Counted from the stretch's first letter, positions 44,770 to 55,294 are shown. The stretch is 64,000 nucleotides of DNA from Bacillus sp. (in: firmicutes) (GCA_012842745.1 DUSF01000035.1:496001-560000); one strand, 5' to 3'. Notes: generated from the sequence alone by a model not told the origin. Numbers and translations are program-made.

Positions 44770-44827
44770 TTGATACATCGATTTATTTATAATACTATAT
44801 AATTAGGCTTCAATTTTTTAGAAAATT
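44770..44827 (+). promoter_or_regulatory. mutAB promoter with overlapping downstream CodY box
   Basis: TTGATA (44770-44775), exactly 17 bases, TACTAT (44793-44798) make a sigma-A promoter. At 44813-44827, ATTTTTTAGAAAATT matches the CodY consensus AATTTTCWGAAAATT at 13 of 15 positions. The box covers about +7 to +21 relative to the expected start, a position suited to repression. Confidence 0.65.
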
Positions 44828-44894
44828 TAAAAATAAAAGTAAGCTAACTTTCTAGGAAAGGGGTAGAGGTATCTCCTTGTTGAGATGAAAAATT

Positions 44895-47036
44895 ATGAAA
44901 ACAGAAAAAGAAACGAAGTTTGACTTAACCCAATTTTGTGAATTTCCTTTTCCTGATATCGAAGAGTGGAAGGAAACAGCTGAACAGTCGTTAAAAGGAA
45001 AACCGTTTGAAACCTTATTAACAAATACATATGAAGGAATTCAGTTAAAACCTTTATATGTAAAAAAGGATGTTGAAGGTCTAGAGCATATGAATGACCT
45101 TCCAGGTGAAGGATCATTCGTAAGAGGAACAGACTATTTGCGTAATTCAGCTAAAGCATGGGACATTGCCCAAGAAATAACAGGTGGAAGTCCTAAAGCT
45201 TTTAATGAGGCAGTTATTCAAGATGTCGAGCGTGGACAAACAATGGTAAATTTAGCTGTCGATGAAGCGACAAAAAGAGGCTATGATCCAGATGAAGCAG
45301 GAGAAGAGCTTATTGGCTTAAACGGTGTCCCCGTTTCCACAATGAAGGACTTAGAAGCTGCATTAGCAGGCATTGACCTTAAAGAACACCGCTTATTTAT
45401 GCAAACAGGGATTAGTACACTTCCTTTATATGCTAGCTTTATTGCATTGATGAAGAAACAAAATAATCGCATTCACGATCTAGAAGCGTATATCGGTGTA
45501 GATCCAATTGGCTCAATTGCTGCTACTGGAAGTTCTCAACTTGGAATAAAACGACTATATAATGCAATGGCACAGTTAACAAAATGGTCAAATGAGAACA
45601 CACCAAATATTAAGACCATTTATGTTCAAGGTGAGGTTTATCATAATGCTGGCGCAAGTGCTACCGAAGAATTAGCTTTCGCTCTTGCAACAGCAGTTGA
45701 ATATATTTCTGAGATGGTAGAGCGTGGTTTAACAATTGATGAAATTGCTAAACAAATATATTTTTCATTTGCTGTGGGCTCAAATGTTTTTATGGAAATT
45801 GCCAAGCTTCGTGCAGCAAGACTGTTATGGTCAAAAATTGTTGAGAGCTTCGGTGGCAGTAAAGATGCGCAAAAAATGTATATCCATGCCCGCACATCAA
45901 GCTGGACAAAAACAGTTTATGACCCATATGTGAATATGCTACGCACGACAACAGAGGCATTTGCTGGAGCTGTTGGTGGTGCTAACAGCATGCATGTTTC
46001 TCCATTTGATGAAGCAATTCGAGCAAGCGACACATTCTCACGCCGCATCGCTCGCAACACGCAAATTATTTTACAAGAAGAATCATATTTGAACAAAATC
46101 GTTGACCCTGCAGGCGGCTCTTGGTATGTAGAGTCACTGACAGATGCAGTTGCCAAAAAAGCTTGGGAGCTTTTCCAAGAGATTGAAAAGAATGGCGGCA
46201 TGTATGAAGCGTTAAAAGCTGGTTTAATACAGCAAATCATTTCTAAAACAGCTAATAAAAAGAAAAATAACATAGAAAATCGTAAGGACCGTATCGTTGG
46301 CACGAATATGTATCCTAATTTAGATGAGAAACCGCTACAAGTTAGAGAAGTCTTCGAAGATGCTAAAGCTGTAACGATTGAAGCATGTAAATCTTTAAAG
46401 TCCGAAAATCGTGAAAATGTTAAAGCGGCGTTAAGTGAAGCGAAAGCTGCCGTTACAAATGAGGAGCAACTATTACCAGCTCTCATCAATGCAGCAGCAG
46501 AAGGTGCTACGGTTGGAGAAATGATTAATCTTTTAGCTGAAAACTGTAAAGGAGCTAAGGTGGACAAGCTTGTTGCTCAGCGCATGTCAGAAGGCTTTGA
46601 ACAGCTTAGAACAGCTTCTGAAAATTATAAAGAAAAAACAGGTGAATATCCGAAAGTTTTCTTTGTTAATCTTGGACCGATTCCAAAGCATAAAGCGAGG
46701 GCTGATTTCTCAGCTAATTTTTTTGCTGCAGGTGGCTTTGAAGCGGTAAGAAACAATGGCTACGAAACTGCAGAAGAAGCAGTTGAAGCTGCTGTTCATT
46801 CAGGTTTAAATATCGTTATCATTTGCGGTACGGATGAGCAGTATGAACAATTTGTACCAGCGATTGCAAAAGAACTTAAAAATAAGCGGCAAGATGTTTA
46901 TATTTTGGTAGCAGGAAAACCAGCTGCTGAGCTTGAACAGCAATATGTTGAAGCTGGCGTTAATGAGTTTATCCACGTTAAATCTAACTGCTATCAAACT
47001 CTTGCGAAATTGCAAGAGCGTAAGGGGGTTAACTAA
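44895..47036 (+). CDS. mutA: methylmalonyl-CoA mutase small subunit
   Basis: 713 residues with the (beta/alpha)8 acyl-CoA mutase domain (DPIGSIAATG, ARTSSWTKTVYDPYVNMLRTT, HVSPFDEAIRASDTFSRRIARNTQ, DPAGGSWYVESLTD). The C-terminal flavodoxin-like domain lacks the cobalamin-binding DxHxxG; that motif is in MutB. MutA is the non-catalytic partner in the heterodimer that interconverts methylmalonyl-CoA and succinyl-CoA. The ribosome-binding site (GAGATGA) is modest. Its stop abuts the mutB ATG. Confidence 0.95.
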   Translation: MKTEKETKFDLTQFCEFPFPDIEEWKETAEQSLKGKPFETLLTNTYEGIQLKPLYVKKDVEGLEHMNDLPGEGSFVRGTDYLRNSAKAWDIAQEITGGSPKAFNEAVIQDVERGQTMVNLAVDEATKRGYDPDEAGEELIGLNGVPVSTMKDLEAALAGIDLKEHRLFMQTGISTLPLYASFIALMKKQNNRIHDLEAYIGVDPIGSIAATGSSQLGIKRLYNAMAQLTKWSNENTPNIKTIYVQGEVYHNAGASATEELAFALATAVEYISEMVERGLTIDEIAKQIYFSFAVGSNVFMEIAKLRAARLLWSKIVESFGGSKDAQKMYIHARTSSWTKTVYDPYVNMLRTTTEAFAGAVGGANSMHVSPFDEAIRASDTFSRRIARNTQIILQEESYLNKIVDPAGGSWYVESLTDAVAKKAWELFQEIEKNGGMYEALKAGLIQQIISKTANKKKNNIENRKDRIVGTNMYPNLDEKPLQVREVFEDAKAVTIEACKSLKSENRENVKAALSEAKAAVTNEEQLLPALINAAAEGATVGEMINLLAENCKGAKVDKLVAQRMSEGFEQLRTASENYKEKTGEYPKVFFVNLGPIPKHKARADFSANFFAAGGFEAVRNNGYETAEEAVEAAVHSGLNIVIICGTDEQYEQFVPAIAKELKNKRQDVYILVAGKPAAELEQQYVEAGVNEFIHVKSNCYQTLAKLQERKGVN

Positions 47037-49232
47037 ATGAGCAAGAAACCAGATTTTTCGCAAATTCCCTATCAATCAGCACCATCTACTGTTGATGTAG
47101 CTACATGGAAAACACAAGTTGAAAACGAGATTGAAGGTTCCTTTGAGGACTTGCTTTTTAATACAAATGAACAAATCAAAGTAAAACCGATGTATTCAAA
47201 GGAAGATATTGCTGAAAATGCCTATATGGATTATATGCCGGGTATTACCCCGTATTTAAGAGGTCCATATCCAACGATGTACGTGGCTCGTCCATGGACA
47301 GTGCGCCAATACGCAGGGTTTTCGACAGCCGAGGAAAGTAATGCTTTCTACCGCCGCAACTTAGCTGCAGGTCAAAAGGGACTTTCAGTTGCGTTTGACT
47401 TGGCAACGCACCGCGGCTATGACTCGGATCATCCACGCGTTGTCGGTGACGTTGGAAAAGCGGGTGTTGCCATTGATTCAATTTTAGATATGAAAATTTT
47501 GTTTGACGGTATTCCACTTGATCAAATGTCTGTTTCAATGACAATGAATGGCGCCGTGCTGCCAATTATGGCTTTTTATATCGTGACAGCTGAAGAACAA
47601 GGCGTCAAACCAGAACAATTAGCTGGAACAATCCAAAATGATATTTTAAAAGAGTATATGGTACGTAATACGTATATATATCCACCAGAAATGTCAATGA
47701 AGATTATTGCTGATATTTTTGAATACACATCACAAAATATGCCTAAATTCAATTCGATTAGTATTTCGGGCTATCATATGCAAGAAGCTGGTGCACCTGC
47801 TGATATTGAACTTGCTTATACGCTCGCTGACGGTGTTGATTATGTACGTACAGGTTTAAAAGCTGGGATTGATATTGATAAATTTGCTCCACGCTTATCA
47901 TTCTTCTGGGCGATTGGTATGAACTATTTTATGGAAGTTGCAAAAATGCGCGCTGGTCGGTTAATTTGGGCAAAATTGATGAAACAGTTTAATCCAAAAA
48001 ATCAAAAATCGTTAGCATTACGTACCCATTCTCAAACATCAGGATGGAGCTTAACAGAGCAAGATCCATTTAATAATGTTACTCGTACATGTATTGAAGC
48101 CATGGCTGCTGCACTTGGTCACACGCAATCATTGCATACAAATGCACTTGATGAAGCGATTGCATTACCAACTGATTTCTCAGCACGTATTGCCCGTAAT
48201 ACACAGCTTTACTTGCAGGATGAAACAGGAATTTGTAATGTTATCGATCCATGGGCAGGCTCATACTATGTTGAATATTTAACAGGTAAGTTAGTTGAAC
48301 GTGCATGGGCTCATATTGAAGAAATTGAACAATTAGGTGGTATGGCGAAAGCGATTGAAACAGGGCTTCCAAAAATGAGAATTGAAGAAGCAGCAGCACG
48401 CCGTCAAGCTCGTATCGATTCTGGCGTAGAATCAATCATTGGGGTCAATAAATACCGCTTAGATAAAGAAGAGCCAATTGATATTTTGGAAGTTGATAAT
48501 ACAGCTGTTCGCCAACAGCAGCTTGAAAGATTAAAAGAACTTCGTGAAAATCGCGATGAGGCTAAAGTTCAAGCGGCACTTGCGGCAATTACGAAAGCAG
48601 CGGAAACAGGGGAAGGAAACCTGCTTGCGTTGTCAGTTGATGCTGCTCGCGCTCGTGCATCATTGGGAGAAATTTCTGATGCGATTGAAAAAGTATCTGG
48701 CCGTCATAAAGCTACAATCCGTTCGATTAGTGGCGTGTATTCAACTGAATATAGTGATGAAGAAGTTATTAACAGAGTGAAACAAATGACAGATGATTTT
48801 GCGGAAAGAGAAGGCCGCCGCCCACGGATTATGGTTGCGAAAATGGGACAGGATGGACATGACCGCGGTGCGAAGGTTGTTGCGACAGCATTTGCTGATT
48901 TAGGGTTTGATGTCGATGTCGGCCCACTTTTCCAAACTCCTGAAGAAACGGCATTACAAGCAGTTGAAAATGATGTCCATGTGATTGGCATGAGCTCGCT
49001 TGCAGCAGGCCATAAGACATTGTTGCCACAGCTCATTGCAGAATTAACGAAGCTTGGTCGTGAGGATATTATCGTCGTTTGTGGTGGCGTTATTCCTGCG
49101 CAAGATTATGATTATTTGAAAGAGCAAGGTGCAACCGCCATCTTCGGTCCGGGAACTGTTATTCCTGTATCCGCACAAAAGGTTATGGAAGAAATTAATC
49201 GCCGTATCTTAGAGGCTGAGGATGTGTTTTAA
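47037..49232 (+). CDS. mutB: methylmalonyl-CoA mutase large subunit
   Basis: 731 residues. The catalytic barrel has [50 protein letters not shown] and [10 protein letters not shown]. The C-terminal B12 domain carries DGHDRG with Asp606 and His608, where His is the lower axial cobalt ligand. It performs the adenosylcobalamin-dependent carbon-skeleton rearrangement to succinyl-CoA. It starts directly after mutA and ends 3 bp before meaB. Confidence 0.97.
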   Translation: MSKKPDFSQIPYQSAPSTVDVATWKTQVENEIEGSFEDLLFNTNEQIKVKPMYSKEDIAENAYMDYMPGITPYLRGPYPTMYVARPWTVRQYAGFSTAEESNAFYRRNLAAGQKGLSVAFDLATHRGYDSDHPRVVGDVGKAGVAIDSILDMKILFDGIPLDQMSVSMTMNGAVLPIMAFYIVTAEEQGVKPEQLAGTIQNDILKEYMVRNTYIYPPEMSMKIIADIFEYTSQNMPKFNSISISGYHMQEAGAPADIELAYTLADGVDYVRTGLKAGIDIDKFAPRLSFFWAIGMNYFMEVAKMRAGRLIWAKLMKQFNPKNQKSLALRTHSQTSGWSLTEQDPFNNVTRTCIEAMAAALGHTQSLHTNALDEAIALPTDFSARIARNTQLYLQDETGICNVIDPWAGSYYVEYLTGKLVERAWAHIEEIEQLGGMAKAIETGLPKMRIEEAAARRQARIDSGVESIIGVNKYRLDKEEPIDILEVDNTAVRQQQLERLKELRENRDEAKVQAALAAITKAAETGEGNLLALSVDAARARASLGEISDAIEKVSGRHKATIRSISGVYSTEYSDEEVINRVKQMTDDFAEREGRRPRIMVAKMGQDGHDRGAKVVATAFADLGFDVDVGPLFQTPEETALQAVENDVHVIGMSSLAAGHKTLLPQLIAELTKLGREDIIVVCGGVIPAQDYDYLKEQGATAIFGPGTVIPVSAQKVMEEINRRILEAEDVF

Positions 49233-49235
49233 TTT

Positions 49236-50372
49236 ATGACGGATAAAGAAAGCAGACCAGAATGGGCGCCTGAAAATGCAACAAAAGGCTTCACAACAAA
49301 AGTAATGAAAGGTGTTGAAGGTGGTCATGACGGCTTTAGCGATAGCGCAATGAAGTCGTCTCGGTTACCTGTGACTCCAATAAAACGAGGTCTGTCACTT
49401 GATGAAGTTGTAAATGGCATTTTAAACAATAATCGGACGATCCTTGCTCGTGCGATTACGCTTGTCGAAAGTAACGCCTATAAGCATATTGAAAAAGCGC
49501 AGCAAATTCTTAACCGTATTCTTCCATACACTGGTAAGGCGTTAAGAATTGGTATCACAGGCGTTCCAGGTGCTGGTAAAAGTACGTTTATTGAAGCTAT
49601 GGGAAGTTATCTTTGTGGTCTTGGACTTCGGGTTGCTGTTTTAGCTGTCGATCCTTCAAGTAGCATCACTGGCGGCAGTGTTCTCGGTGATAAAACGCGG
49701 ATGGAGAAATTATCACGCGAGAAAAACGCTTTTATTCGCCCATCACCATCTGGCGGCACTCTTGGCGGTGTAAACCGGAAAACAAGAGAAACAATGCTTT
49801 TATGTGAAGCAGCAGGCTATGACGTTATTTTGATTGAAACAATCGGCGTTGGTCAAAGTGAAGTCGTTGTTCGTTCGATGGTTGACATGTTTGCCCTTAT
49901 CGTGCTAACCGGTGCTGGCGATGACTTGCAAGGCATGAAAAAAGGCGTCATGGAACTAGCGGATATCATTATCGTCAACAAAGCAGATGGCGACAATGAA
50001 CAAAGAGCATTAATTGCCCAAAAAGAGTACAGTCAGATTTTGCACTATTTGCGACCATCAACAGAAGGCTGGGAAACAAAAGCCTATACTTGCTCCGGCT
50101 ATTACGGAAAAGGCATCGATGTCATTTGGGAAGAGATGAAAAACTTCGAAGCGAACATCAAAGCCTCTGGCGTCCTAGAAAAAAGACGTGAGTCACAAGT
50201 AAGAGAGTGGATTTATGCGATGATTAAAGACCAGCTTGAACAAAAATTCTTTAATCATTCAGAAGTGAAAAAAGTGATGCCAGAAATAGAAAAGGACGTT
50301 ATTACTGGGAAACAACCCGTAACCCAGGCCGTCAAATTTTTATTTGAACAATACGAAAAGGTTCCAGAATAA
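49236..50372 (+). CDS. meaB: MeaB-family G-protein chaperone of methylmalonyl-CoA mutase
   Basis: 378 residues. The P-loop is GVPGAGKST (109-117), DPSSSITGGSVLGDKTRM is the switch region, ETIGVGQSE follows, and VNKADG gives guanine specificity. MeaB/MMAA proteins gate cobalamin loading and rescue of the mutase using GTP. Compared with typical bacterial MeaB, this protein has about 45 extra, mostly hydrophilic N-terminal residues. It is the third gene of the mutAB operon. Older databases call the family ArgK/LAO ATPase. Confidence 0.94.
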   Translation: MTDKESRPEWAPENATKGFTTKVMKGVEGGHDGFSDSAMKSSRLPVTPIKRGLSLDEVVNGILNNNRTILARAITLVESNAYKHIEKAQQILNRILPYTGKALRIGITGVPGAGKSTFIEAMGSYLCGLGLRVAVLAVDPSSSITGGSVLGDKTRMEKLSREKNAFIRPSPSGGTLGGVNRKTRETMLLCEAAGYDVILIETIGVGQSEVVVRSMVDMFALIVLTGAGDDLQGMKKGVMELADIIIVNKADGDNEQRALIAQKEYSQILHYLRPSTEGWETKAYTCSGYYGKGIDVIWEEMKNFEANIKASGVLEKRRESQVREWIYAMIKDQLEQKFFNHSEVKKVMPEIEKDVITGKQPVTQAVKFLFEQYEKVPE

Positions 50373-50385
50373 GGTACGTAACATA

Positions 50386-50429
50386 AAAGGGTAGATTGAT
50401 TGCATACAAGCAATCAACTACCCTTTTTT
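50386..50429 (+). terminator. terminator of the mutAB-meaB operon
   Basis: AGGGTAG-AT-TGATTGC pairs with GCAATCA-ACTACCCT around a 6-nt loop, followed by six T. Confidence 0.88.
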
Positions 50430-50463
50430 ATACTCATAGATACTTGGTTTATTTAATAAAATC

Positions 50464-50531
50464 TGAAGGTGAGTGATGGGGGTAACTCACCTTCAAAATC
50501 TAGGGAGTCTAGGGGTATGGGGCCTAGATTT
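50464..50531 (+). other. two tandem hairpins of unknown role
   Basis: TGAAGGTGAGT/ACTCACCTTCA (50464-50474 and 50485-50495) and AAATCTAGG/CCTAGATTT (50496-50504 and 50523-50531) are perfect stems placed back to back. They lie after the meaB terminator and about 120 bp before brxB. The loops are G-rich. They could be a small RNA, a leader structure, or a relic; no ORF runs through them. Confidence 0.5.
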
Positions 50532-50648
50532 ATTATTATAGTTCCCTGTTTAAGAAAAATTAAACATAAAAATGTATTAAATTTGCTTCACTCCCACTAA
50601 ATTGTTACTATTGTTTTATATTACTGTTTAAAGGTGGGAGAGACATAG

Positions 50649-51086
50649 ATGAATATGGATTATAATATGTTTATGAACGACATTGTTGACAATGCCAGAA
50701 AAGAAGCCGTTGCGGCTGGCTTTACAGAGGCAAAGACTCCAGAGGAAGTCGAAGAGGCTTTCAAAAAGTCGGGGACAACACTTGTATTGATTAATTCAGT
50801 TTGTGGCTGTGCAGGTGGCTTAGCTCGTCCGGCAGCGGCACATGCTATTCATTATGATAAAGTACCTGACCATATGGTTACTGTTTTTGCGGGTCAAGAC
50901 CGAGAAGCAACCGAAAAAGCCCGGGAGTTTTTTGTAGGTTATCCACCTTCATCACCTTCTTTTGCTTTAATGAAGGATGGCAAATGTGTAGCTATGGTAG
51001 AACGTCATGAAATCGAAGGTTCAGAGCCAATTGAGGTAATCCAAAAACTGCAGGGAATTTTCGAAGAATATTGTGAGGAAATTTAA
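50649..51086 (+). CDS. brxB: bacilliredoxin BrxB (YqiW, YphP family)
   Basis: 145 residues of the DUF1094/BrxA-BrxB family with the CxC motif VCGCAGG (Cys52 and Cys54). Bacilliredoxins remove bacillithiol from S-bacillithiolated proteins, keeping thiols reduced. GGGAG precedes ATG. It stands alone between two terminators. Its place between the bkd/mut genes and the art operon equals yqiW in B. subtilis. Confidence 0.93.
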   Translation: MNMDYNMFMNDIVDNARKEAVAAGFTEAKTPEEVEEAFKKSGTTLVLINSVCGCAGGLARPAAAHAIHYDKVPDHMVTVFAGQDREATEKAREFFVGYPPSSPSFALMKDGKCVAMVERHEIEGSEPIEVIQKLQGIFEEYCEEI

Positions 51087-51091
51087 TTTTT

Positions 51092-51127
51092 AAGGAGAAG
51101 ACCGAAAACGGTCTTCTTCTTTTTTTG
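51092..51127 (+). terminator. terminator after brxB
   Basis: GAGAAGACC and GGTCTTCTTC stem with a 6-nt loop, followed by a T run. Confidence 0.88.
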
Positions 51128-51297
51128 TAAAAAATATTATTCTGAAATATTTATATATTTAATCTATTTGCCAAGCCCTTGATTCCATTTTGAAACATGA
51201 TAAAATTCAATTTAACGCATAATTATCAACTGAAATTAATATTTATTACTCTTTTGAAACAAGGATTTTACAGCATAGGAAAAAGGAGGAAATCATA

Positions 51298-52104
51298 TTG
51301 AGAAAATATATTAGTATTGCGTTCGCACTATTTTTGTTCCTTGGACTTTTAGCAGCCTGTGGTCAAGGTGGTAATAATAATGAACAACCATCAAGCACGA
51401 ACGGTGGAACTGGGGAAGCTAAAAAAGTATTAAAGATGGGTACATCTGCAGATTTCCCACCATTTGAATTTGTGGATACAGCAAAAGGGGAAGACATTAT
51501 CGGTTTTGATGTCGACTTGGCTAAAGCAATCACTGACAGACTTGGATATGAATTGAAAATTCAAGATATTGATTTTGCAGGTTTGATTGAAGCGTTAAAA
51601 TCAGGCAGAGTGGATATAGTTTTAGCAGGGATGTCTGCAGACGAAGATCGGAAGAAAAGTGTAGATTTTTCAGATGTCTATTTTTTAGCTAATCATATGG
51701 TTATTTTTAAAAAGGAAACTGGTTTCAAATCAATTGAGGATTTAGCTGGTAAAACGGTAGGTGTCCAATTAGGCTCCATTCAAGAGGAAAAGGCAAATGA
51801 AATAAAAGTAACAACTGATATTAAGATTGAAAGCAGAAACCGCGTTCCTGAGATTGTCCAAGAATTAAAAGTAGGTCGTTTTGATGCAATCATTGTTGAG
51901 GATGTTGTTGCTAAAGGATATTTAGATAAAAATAAAGACTTGGCCAGTTTTTCACTTCAAAGCGATGAAGAAAACGGTTTTGCAATCGCCTTTCCAAAAG
52001 GTAATGACAAGCTTGTAGCCGAATTTAATAAAGTAATAAGTGAAATGAAAGCAAGCGGCGAGCTAGACCAATTAATTAATAAATGGTTTGGCGGGGAGCA
52101 ATAA
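51298..52104 (+). CDS. artP: arginine/polar amino-acid ABC transporter substrate-binding lipoprotein
   Basis: 268 residues. The signal peptide ends in the lipobox LLAAC (Cys21), then a Gly/Asn-rich linker, then a family-3 solute-binding fold (GTSADFPPFEFVD, GFDVDLAKAI, AGMSADEDRKKSVDFSDVYF). It delivers ligand to the ArtQ/ArtM permease complex. It starts at TTG 51298 after AAGGAGG. Identity as the arginine system follows the yqiX position in B. subtilis; the exact ligand is an inference. Confidence 0.9.
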   Translation: MRKYISIAFALFLFLGLLAACGQGGNNNEQPSSTNGGTGEAKKVLKMGTSADFPPFEFVDTAKGEDIIGFDVDLAKAITDRLGYELKIQDIDFAGLIEALKSGRVDIVLAGMSADEDRKKSVDFSDVYFLANHMVIFKKETGFKSIEDLAGKTVGVQLGSIQEEKANEIKVTTDIKIESRNRVPEIVQELKVGRFDAIIVEDVVAKGYLDKNKDLASFSLQSDEENGFAIAFPKGNDKLVAEFNKVISEMKASGELDQLINKWFGGEQ

Positions 52105-52179
52105 TAAGAAAAACGTGAGCGGCGAATCGGTGTGTTTTGCCGCTTTTCCTAGTGAATATAGAAATGAGGTGTCACTAGT

Positions 52180-52833
52180 TTGGATTTTGGACCGATTATG
52201 CCATCCGTTCCCTATATTATTAAGGGGATTTGGATCACTTTACAGGTTGTTGCTGTTTCAACAGTATTAGGGTTTGTTCTAGGTGTTTTGTTAAGTTTAT
52301 TTAAAATTTCAAGAATTAAAGTGCTTCAGTGGTTTGGAGATGCTTATACATCTATTTTTAGAGGCACACCGTTAATTTTACAGCTGTTTATTATTTATTA
52401 TGGATTACCACAATTAATCGACTATCAAATCCCGGCTTTTATGGCTGCTGTTTTGGCATTTGGCTTAAATTCAGGGGCGTATGTTTCGGAAATTATCCGC
52501 GCTGGAATTGAAGCGATTGATAAAGGACAACGTGAAGCAGCAATGGCGTTAGGTGTTCCCTATGGACAAATGATGAAAGATATCATCTTGCCGCAGGCGA
52601 TGAAAAATATCTTACCTGCTTTAATGAATGAATTTATTACGTTAACAAAAGAATCTGCCCTTGTCTCTGTTATTGGGGTAACAGATATTATGCGCCGTTC
52701 CTATATTGTTGGTGGTGACCATTATTCATTCTTACCGCCAATGCTAATTGCTGGACTTATATATTATGTGATGGTAATGGGATTAACTCTTCTAGGGAAA
52801 CGCATGGAGAGGAGGATGAAACGTAGTGATTAA
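52180..52833 (+). CDS. artQ: amino-acid ABC transporter permease
   Basis: 217 residues, about five membrane helices, HisMQ family. The coupling EAA loop is visible as [25 protein letters not shown] (about residues 113-137). It starts at TTG 52180 with GAGGTG upstream. Its end overlaps artM by 8 bp. It forms the membrane channel, probably as a homodimer. Confidence 0.93.
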   Translation: MDFGPIMPSVPYIIKGIWITLQVVAVSTVLGFVLGVLLSLFKISRIKVLQWFGDAYTSIFRGTPLILQLFIIYYGLPQLIDYQIPAFMAAVLAFGLNSGAYVSEIIRAGIEAIDKGQREAAMALGVPYGQMMKDIILPQAMKNILPALMNEFITLTKESALVSVIGVTDIMRRSYIVGGDHYSFLPPMLIAGLIYYVMVMGLTLLGKRMERRMKRSD

Positions 52834-53548
52834 AGTAGAAAATTTGCATAAAACATATGGGAAATTAGAAGTGCTGAAAGGGATTACGACGACGATTGCT
52901 AATGGTGCTGTTGTTGCGATTATTGGCCCATCTGGTTCTGGAAAATCAACATTTTTAAGATGTTTAAATAAGTTAGAGGAACCTTCGGAAGGAAAGATAT
53001 GGATTGAAGAGGAAGAAATAACCAATCCGAAAACAAATATAATGAAAGTAAGACAAAAAATCGGCATGGTTTTTCAACATTTTCACCTATTTCCGCATAT
53101 GACAGTTCTTGAAAATTTAACGTATTCGCCAATCAAAGTCAAAGGCCTTTCAAAGGCAGAAGCTGAAAAAAAAGCAAGAGCGCTTTTAGAAAAAGTAGGG
53201 CTATTAAATAAAGCGAATGAATATCCTAGCCGTCTATCAGGTGGTCAAAAACAGCGTGTTGCAATTGCACGGGCGCTGGCGATGGAACCAGAGGCGATGT
53301 TATTTGATGAACCAACATCAGCTCTTGACCCGGAAATGGTAAAGGAAGTGCTCGATGTAATGAAAACACTGGCACATACAGGAATGACGATGGCGATTGT
53401 TACTCATGAAATGGGGTTTGCAAAGGAAGTTGCCGATCGTATTTTATTTTTAGATCATGGCGTTCTCGTTGAGGATGCACCACCAGATGAATTTTTTTCA
53501 AATCCGAAATCTGAGCGTGCTAAAGAATTTTTAGCGAAAGTATTATGA
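52826..53548 (+). CDS. artM: amino-acid ABC transporter ATP-binding protein
   Basis: 240 residues: Walker [10 protein letters not shown] (about 32-40), Q-loop in [14 protein letters not shown] signature [15 protein letters not shown], Walker [13 protein letters not shown], and the switch His in VTHEMGFA. It powers the ArtPQ importer. The GTG start overlaps artQ, indicating coupled translation. A terminator begins at the stop codon. Confidence 0.95.
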   Translation: MIKVENLHKTYGKLEVLKGITTTIANGAVVAIIGPSGSGKSTFLRCLNKLEEPSEGKIWIEEEEITNPKTNIMKVRQKIGMVFQHFHLFPHMTVLENLTYSPIKVKGLSKAEAEKKARALLEKVGLLNKANEYPSRLSGGQKQRVAIARALAMEPEAMLFDEPTSALDPEMVKEVLDVMKTLAHTGMTMAIVTHEMGFAKEVADRILFLDHGVLVEDAPPDEFFSNPKSERAKEFLAKVL

Positions 53549-53574
53549 GATGACAAAAATCATCTCTTTTTTTA
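53547..53574 (+). terminator. terminator of the art operon
   Basis: GAGATGA and TCATCTC, a perfect 7-bp stem with a 6-nt loop, followed by a T run; the stem overlaps the artM stop. Confidence 0.85.
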
Positions 53575-53638
53575 TGCTCAAAATCAAAGCTGTTTTTAGC
53601 ACAAATTAAGGCTATAATGACAATGAAAGGAGGGCTAT

Positions 53639-54592
53639 ATGCTAAAAATAGGAACAAGAACTTTAAAAACAGCAATAGGAACCGTGCTTGCTATTAGCAT
53701 TGCTAAATTTTTTGATTTAGACCATTACGCATCCGCAGGAATATTGACGATTCTTTGTATCCAAGCCACAAAAAAGAAATCAGTCAAAACAGCTTGGGCT
53801 AGATTTGTAGCCGCTCTTATTGGCATTGTTTTTTCATTCATCTTTTTTGAAGGAATCGGTTATTACCCGATTGTTATTGGGATTATACTAATATTTTTTA
53901 TACCAGTAGCGGTACGTTTGAAAGTTCAAGAAGGGCTTATAACTAGCTCCGTAATCATTTTACAATTTTTTAATTCACAGGACATGTCGATCACTTCCAT
54001 TGCGAATGGGATTTTTATTCTGATTATTGGCATCGGTGTGGCATTGTTAATGAATTTATATATGCCAAGTGCTGAGAATAAATTATTTGCTCTGCAAAAG
54101 GAGCTTGAAGCACAATATAAGAAAATCCTAAATGAAATGTCCATTTATTTAAAAGAAGGGGATCACCTTTGGGATGGCAGAGAAATTACGGAGTCCTATC
54201 ATATTATTCAAATGGCAAAAACTTTGGCAGTACGTCATCGGGACAATCGTTTTTTAGGTGTCGACGATGATTTTTATAAATATTTTAAAATGAGAGAAAA
54301 ACAATTTGAGGTCATCGAAAGGATGCTTTCCCTCGTTACATCAATAAAAATTTCAATGCTCCATTCTAAAATAATTGCCGATTTAATCGATGAGATTGCC
54401 GATGCCGTGCATTCTGGAAATACGGCGATTCTTTTTTTAGAAAAATTAGAGGGCTTGCACAAAACGTTTAAGGAGATGCCTCTGCCGCAAACACGGGAAG
54501 AGTTTGAAATTCGTGCGTCTTTGCTAAATTTTTTATGGGAACTTGAAAAGTATTTGAATATTAAAAGGTATTATCGGGAAAGCGATGTATGA
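53639..54592 (+). CDS. yqjA: YqjA, aromatic-acid-exporter-like membrane protein
   Basis: 317 residues: an N-terminal half with about four to five membrane segments (about 12-140; GTRTLKTAIGTVLAISIAKFFDLDHYASAGILTI is its start) and a soluble helical C-terminal half. This is the DUF939/ArAE_1 type of FUSC-like proteins; relatives export aromatic carboxylic acids, but the YqjA substrate is unknown. AAGGAGGG precedes ATG, and a TATAAT lies at 53613-53618 without a clear -35. Confidence 0.85.
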   Translation: MLKIGTRTLKTAIGTVLAISIAKFFDLDHYASAGILTILCIQATKKKSVKTAWARFVAALIGIVFSFIFFEGIGYYPIVIGIILIFFIPVAVRLKVQEGLITSSVIILQFFNSQDMSITSIANGIFILIIGIGVALLMNLYMPSAENKLFALQKELEAQYKKILNEMSIYLKEGDHLWDGREITESYHIIQMAKTLAVRHRDNRFLGVDDDFYKYFKMREKQFEVIERMLSLVTSIKISMLHSKIIADLIDEIADAVHSGNTAILFLEKLEGLHKTFKEMPLPQTREEFEIRASLLNFLWELEKYLNIKRYYRESDV

Positions 54593-54648
54593 AAATAGGT
54601 GGGGAGTATAAAACTATCATCAAATATAGACGATGAGGATGAGTTCAA

Positions 54649-55224
54649 ATGCTTGAAAAGGTGCTACTTACGATTATGTTACTTTCACCATTATGGCCAA
54701 TCGGACAAAATCCAATTGTCGGCGACCCGTTTCTAATCGTTAATAAAAAAACAAACCAACTAGCCTATATTAATGAGGGTAAGCTGCAAAAGATTTATAC
54801 GGTTGCGACTGGACAAGAGGATGACTTAACACCGCTTGGAAAATTTACAATCACGGTAAAAGCCATCAATCCTTATTATCGAAAGAAGGACATCCCTGGT
54901 GGGGCTAAAGAAAATCCGCTTGGAACAAGGTGGATTGGCTTTGATGCAGAGAATACGGATGGAAGAATATATGGGGTTCACGGGAATAACAATCCCGATT
55001 CAATTGGAAAGTATATAACACAAGGCTGTGTACGAATGTATAATGAGGAAGTAGAGGAGATTTTCTCTGAAGTCCCAATCGGAACACAAATTGTCATTGT
55101 TTCATCTGACCAATCATTTGTTAGACTAGGCCAAAAATATGGTGCGATTCAACAAGACAATCCAAATAATTTAAAATCCTTTTTAGATAATTTTATTTTG
55201 GTCACTCCGAGTACATCTTCGTGA
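54649..55224 (+). CDS. secreted L,D-transpeptidase (YkuD domain)
   Basis: 191 residues: a short signal-like hydrophobic N-terminus (about 4-17), then a YkuD catalytic domain (about 27-160) with HGNN (His111) and GCVRM (Cys127 nucleophile), the family active-site motif. L,D-transpeptidases make 3-3 peptidoglycan cross-links or attach wall proteins. No LysM or other wall-binding domain is present. It starts 56 bp after yqjA, at the place of yqjB in B. subtilis. Confidence 0.88.
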   Translation: MLEKVLLTIMLLSPLWPIGQNPIVGDPFLIVNKKTNQLAYINEGKLQKIYTVATGQEDDLTPLGKFTITVKAINPYYRKKDIPGGAKENPLGTRWIGFDAENTDGRIYGVHGNNNPDSIGKYITQGCVRMYNEEVEEIFSEVPIGTQIVIVSSDQSFVRLGQKYGAIQQDNPNNLKSFLDNFILVTPSTSS

Positions 55225-55294
55225 CCATTGTAACCGGATAAATCTGGAATGTCTTAATATGGAGCCTCTCACTCATGTTCTTTTTGAGTCAGCT

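Noticed and set aside
45917-46567. 216-codon open frame antisense to mutA
   Set aside because: It mirrors the strongly conserved mutA coding sequence, has no ribosome-binding site and gives a composition typical of a reverse-strand shadow.
51136-51150. CodY-box-like palindrome upstream of artP
   Set aside because: Four mismatches to the consensus, including both outer arms, and no promoter beside it.
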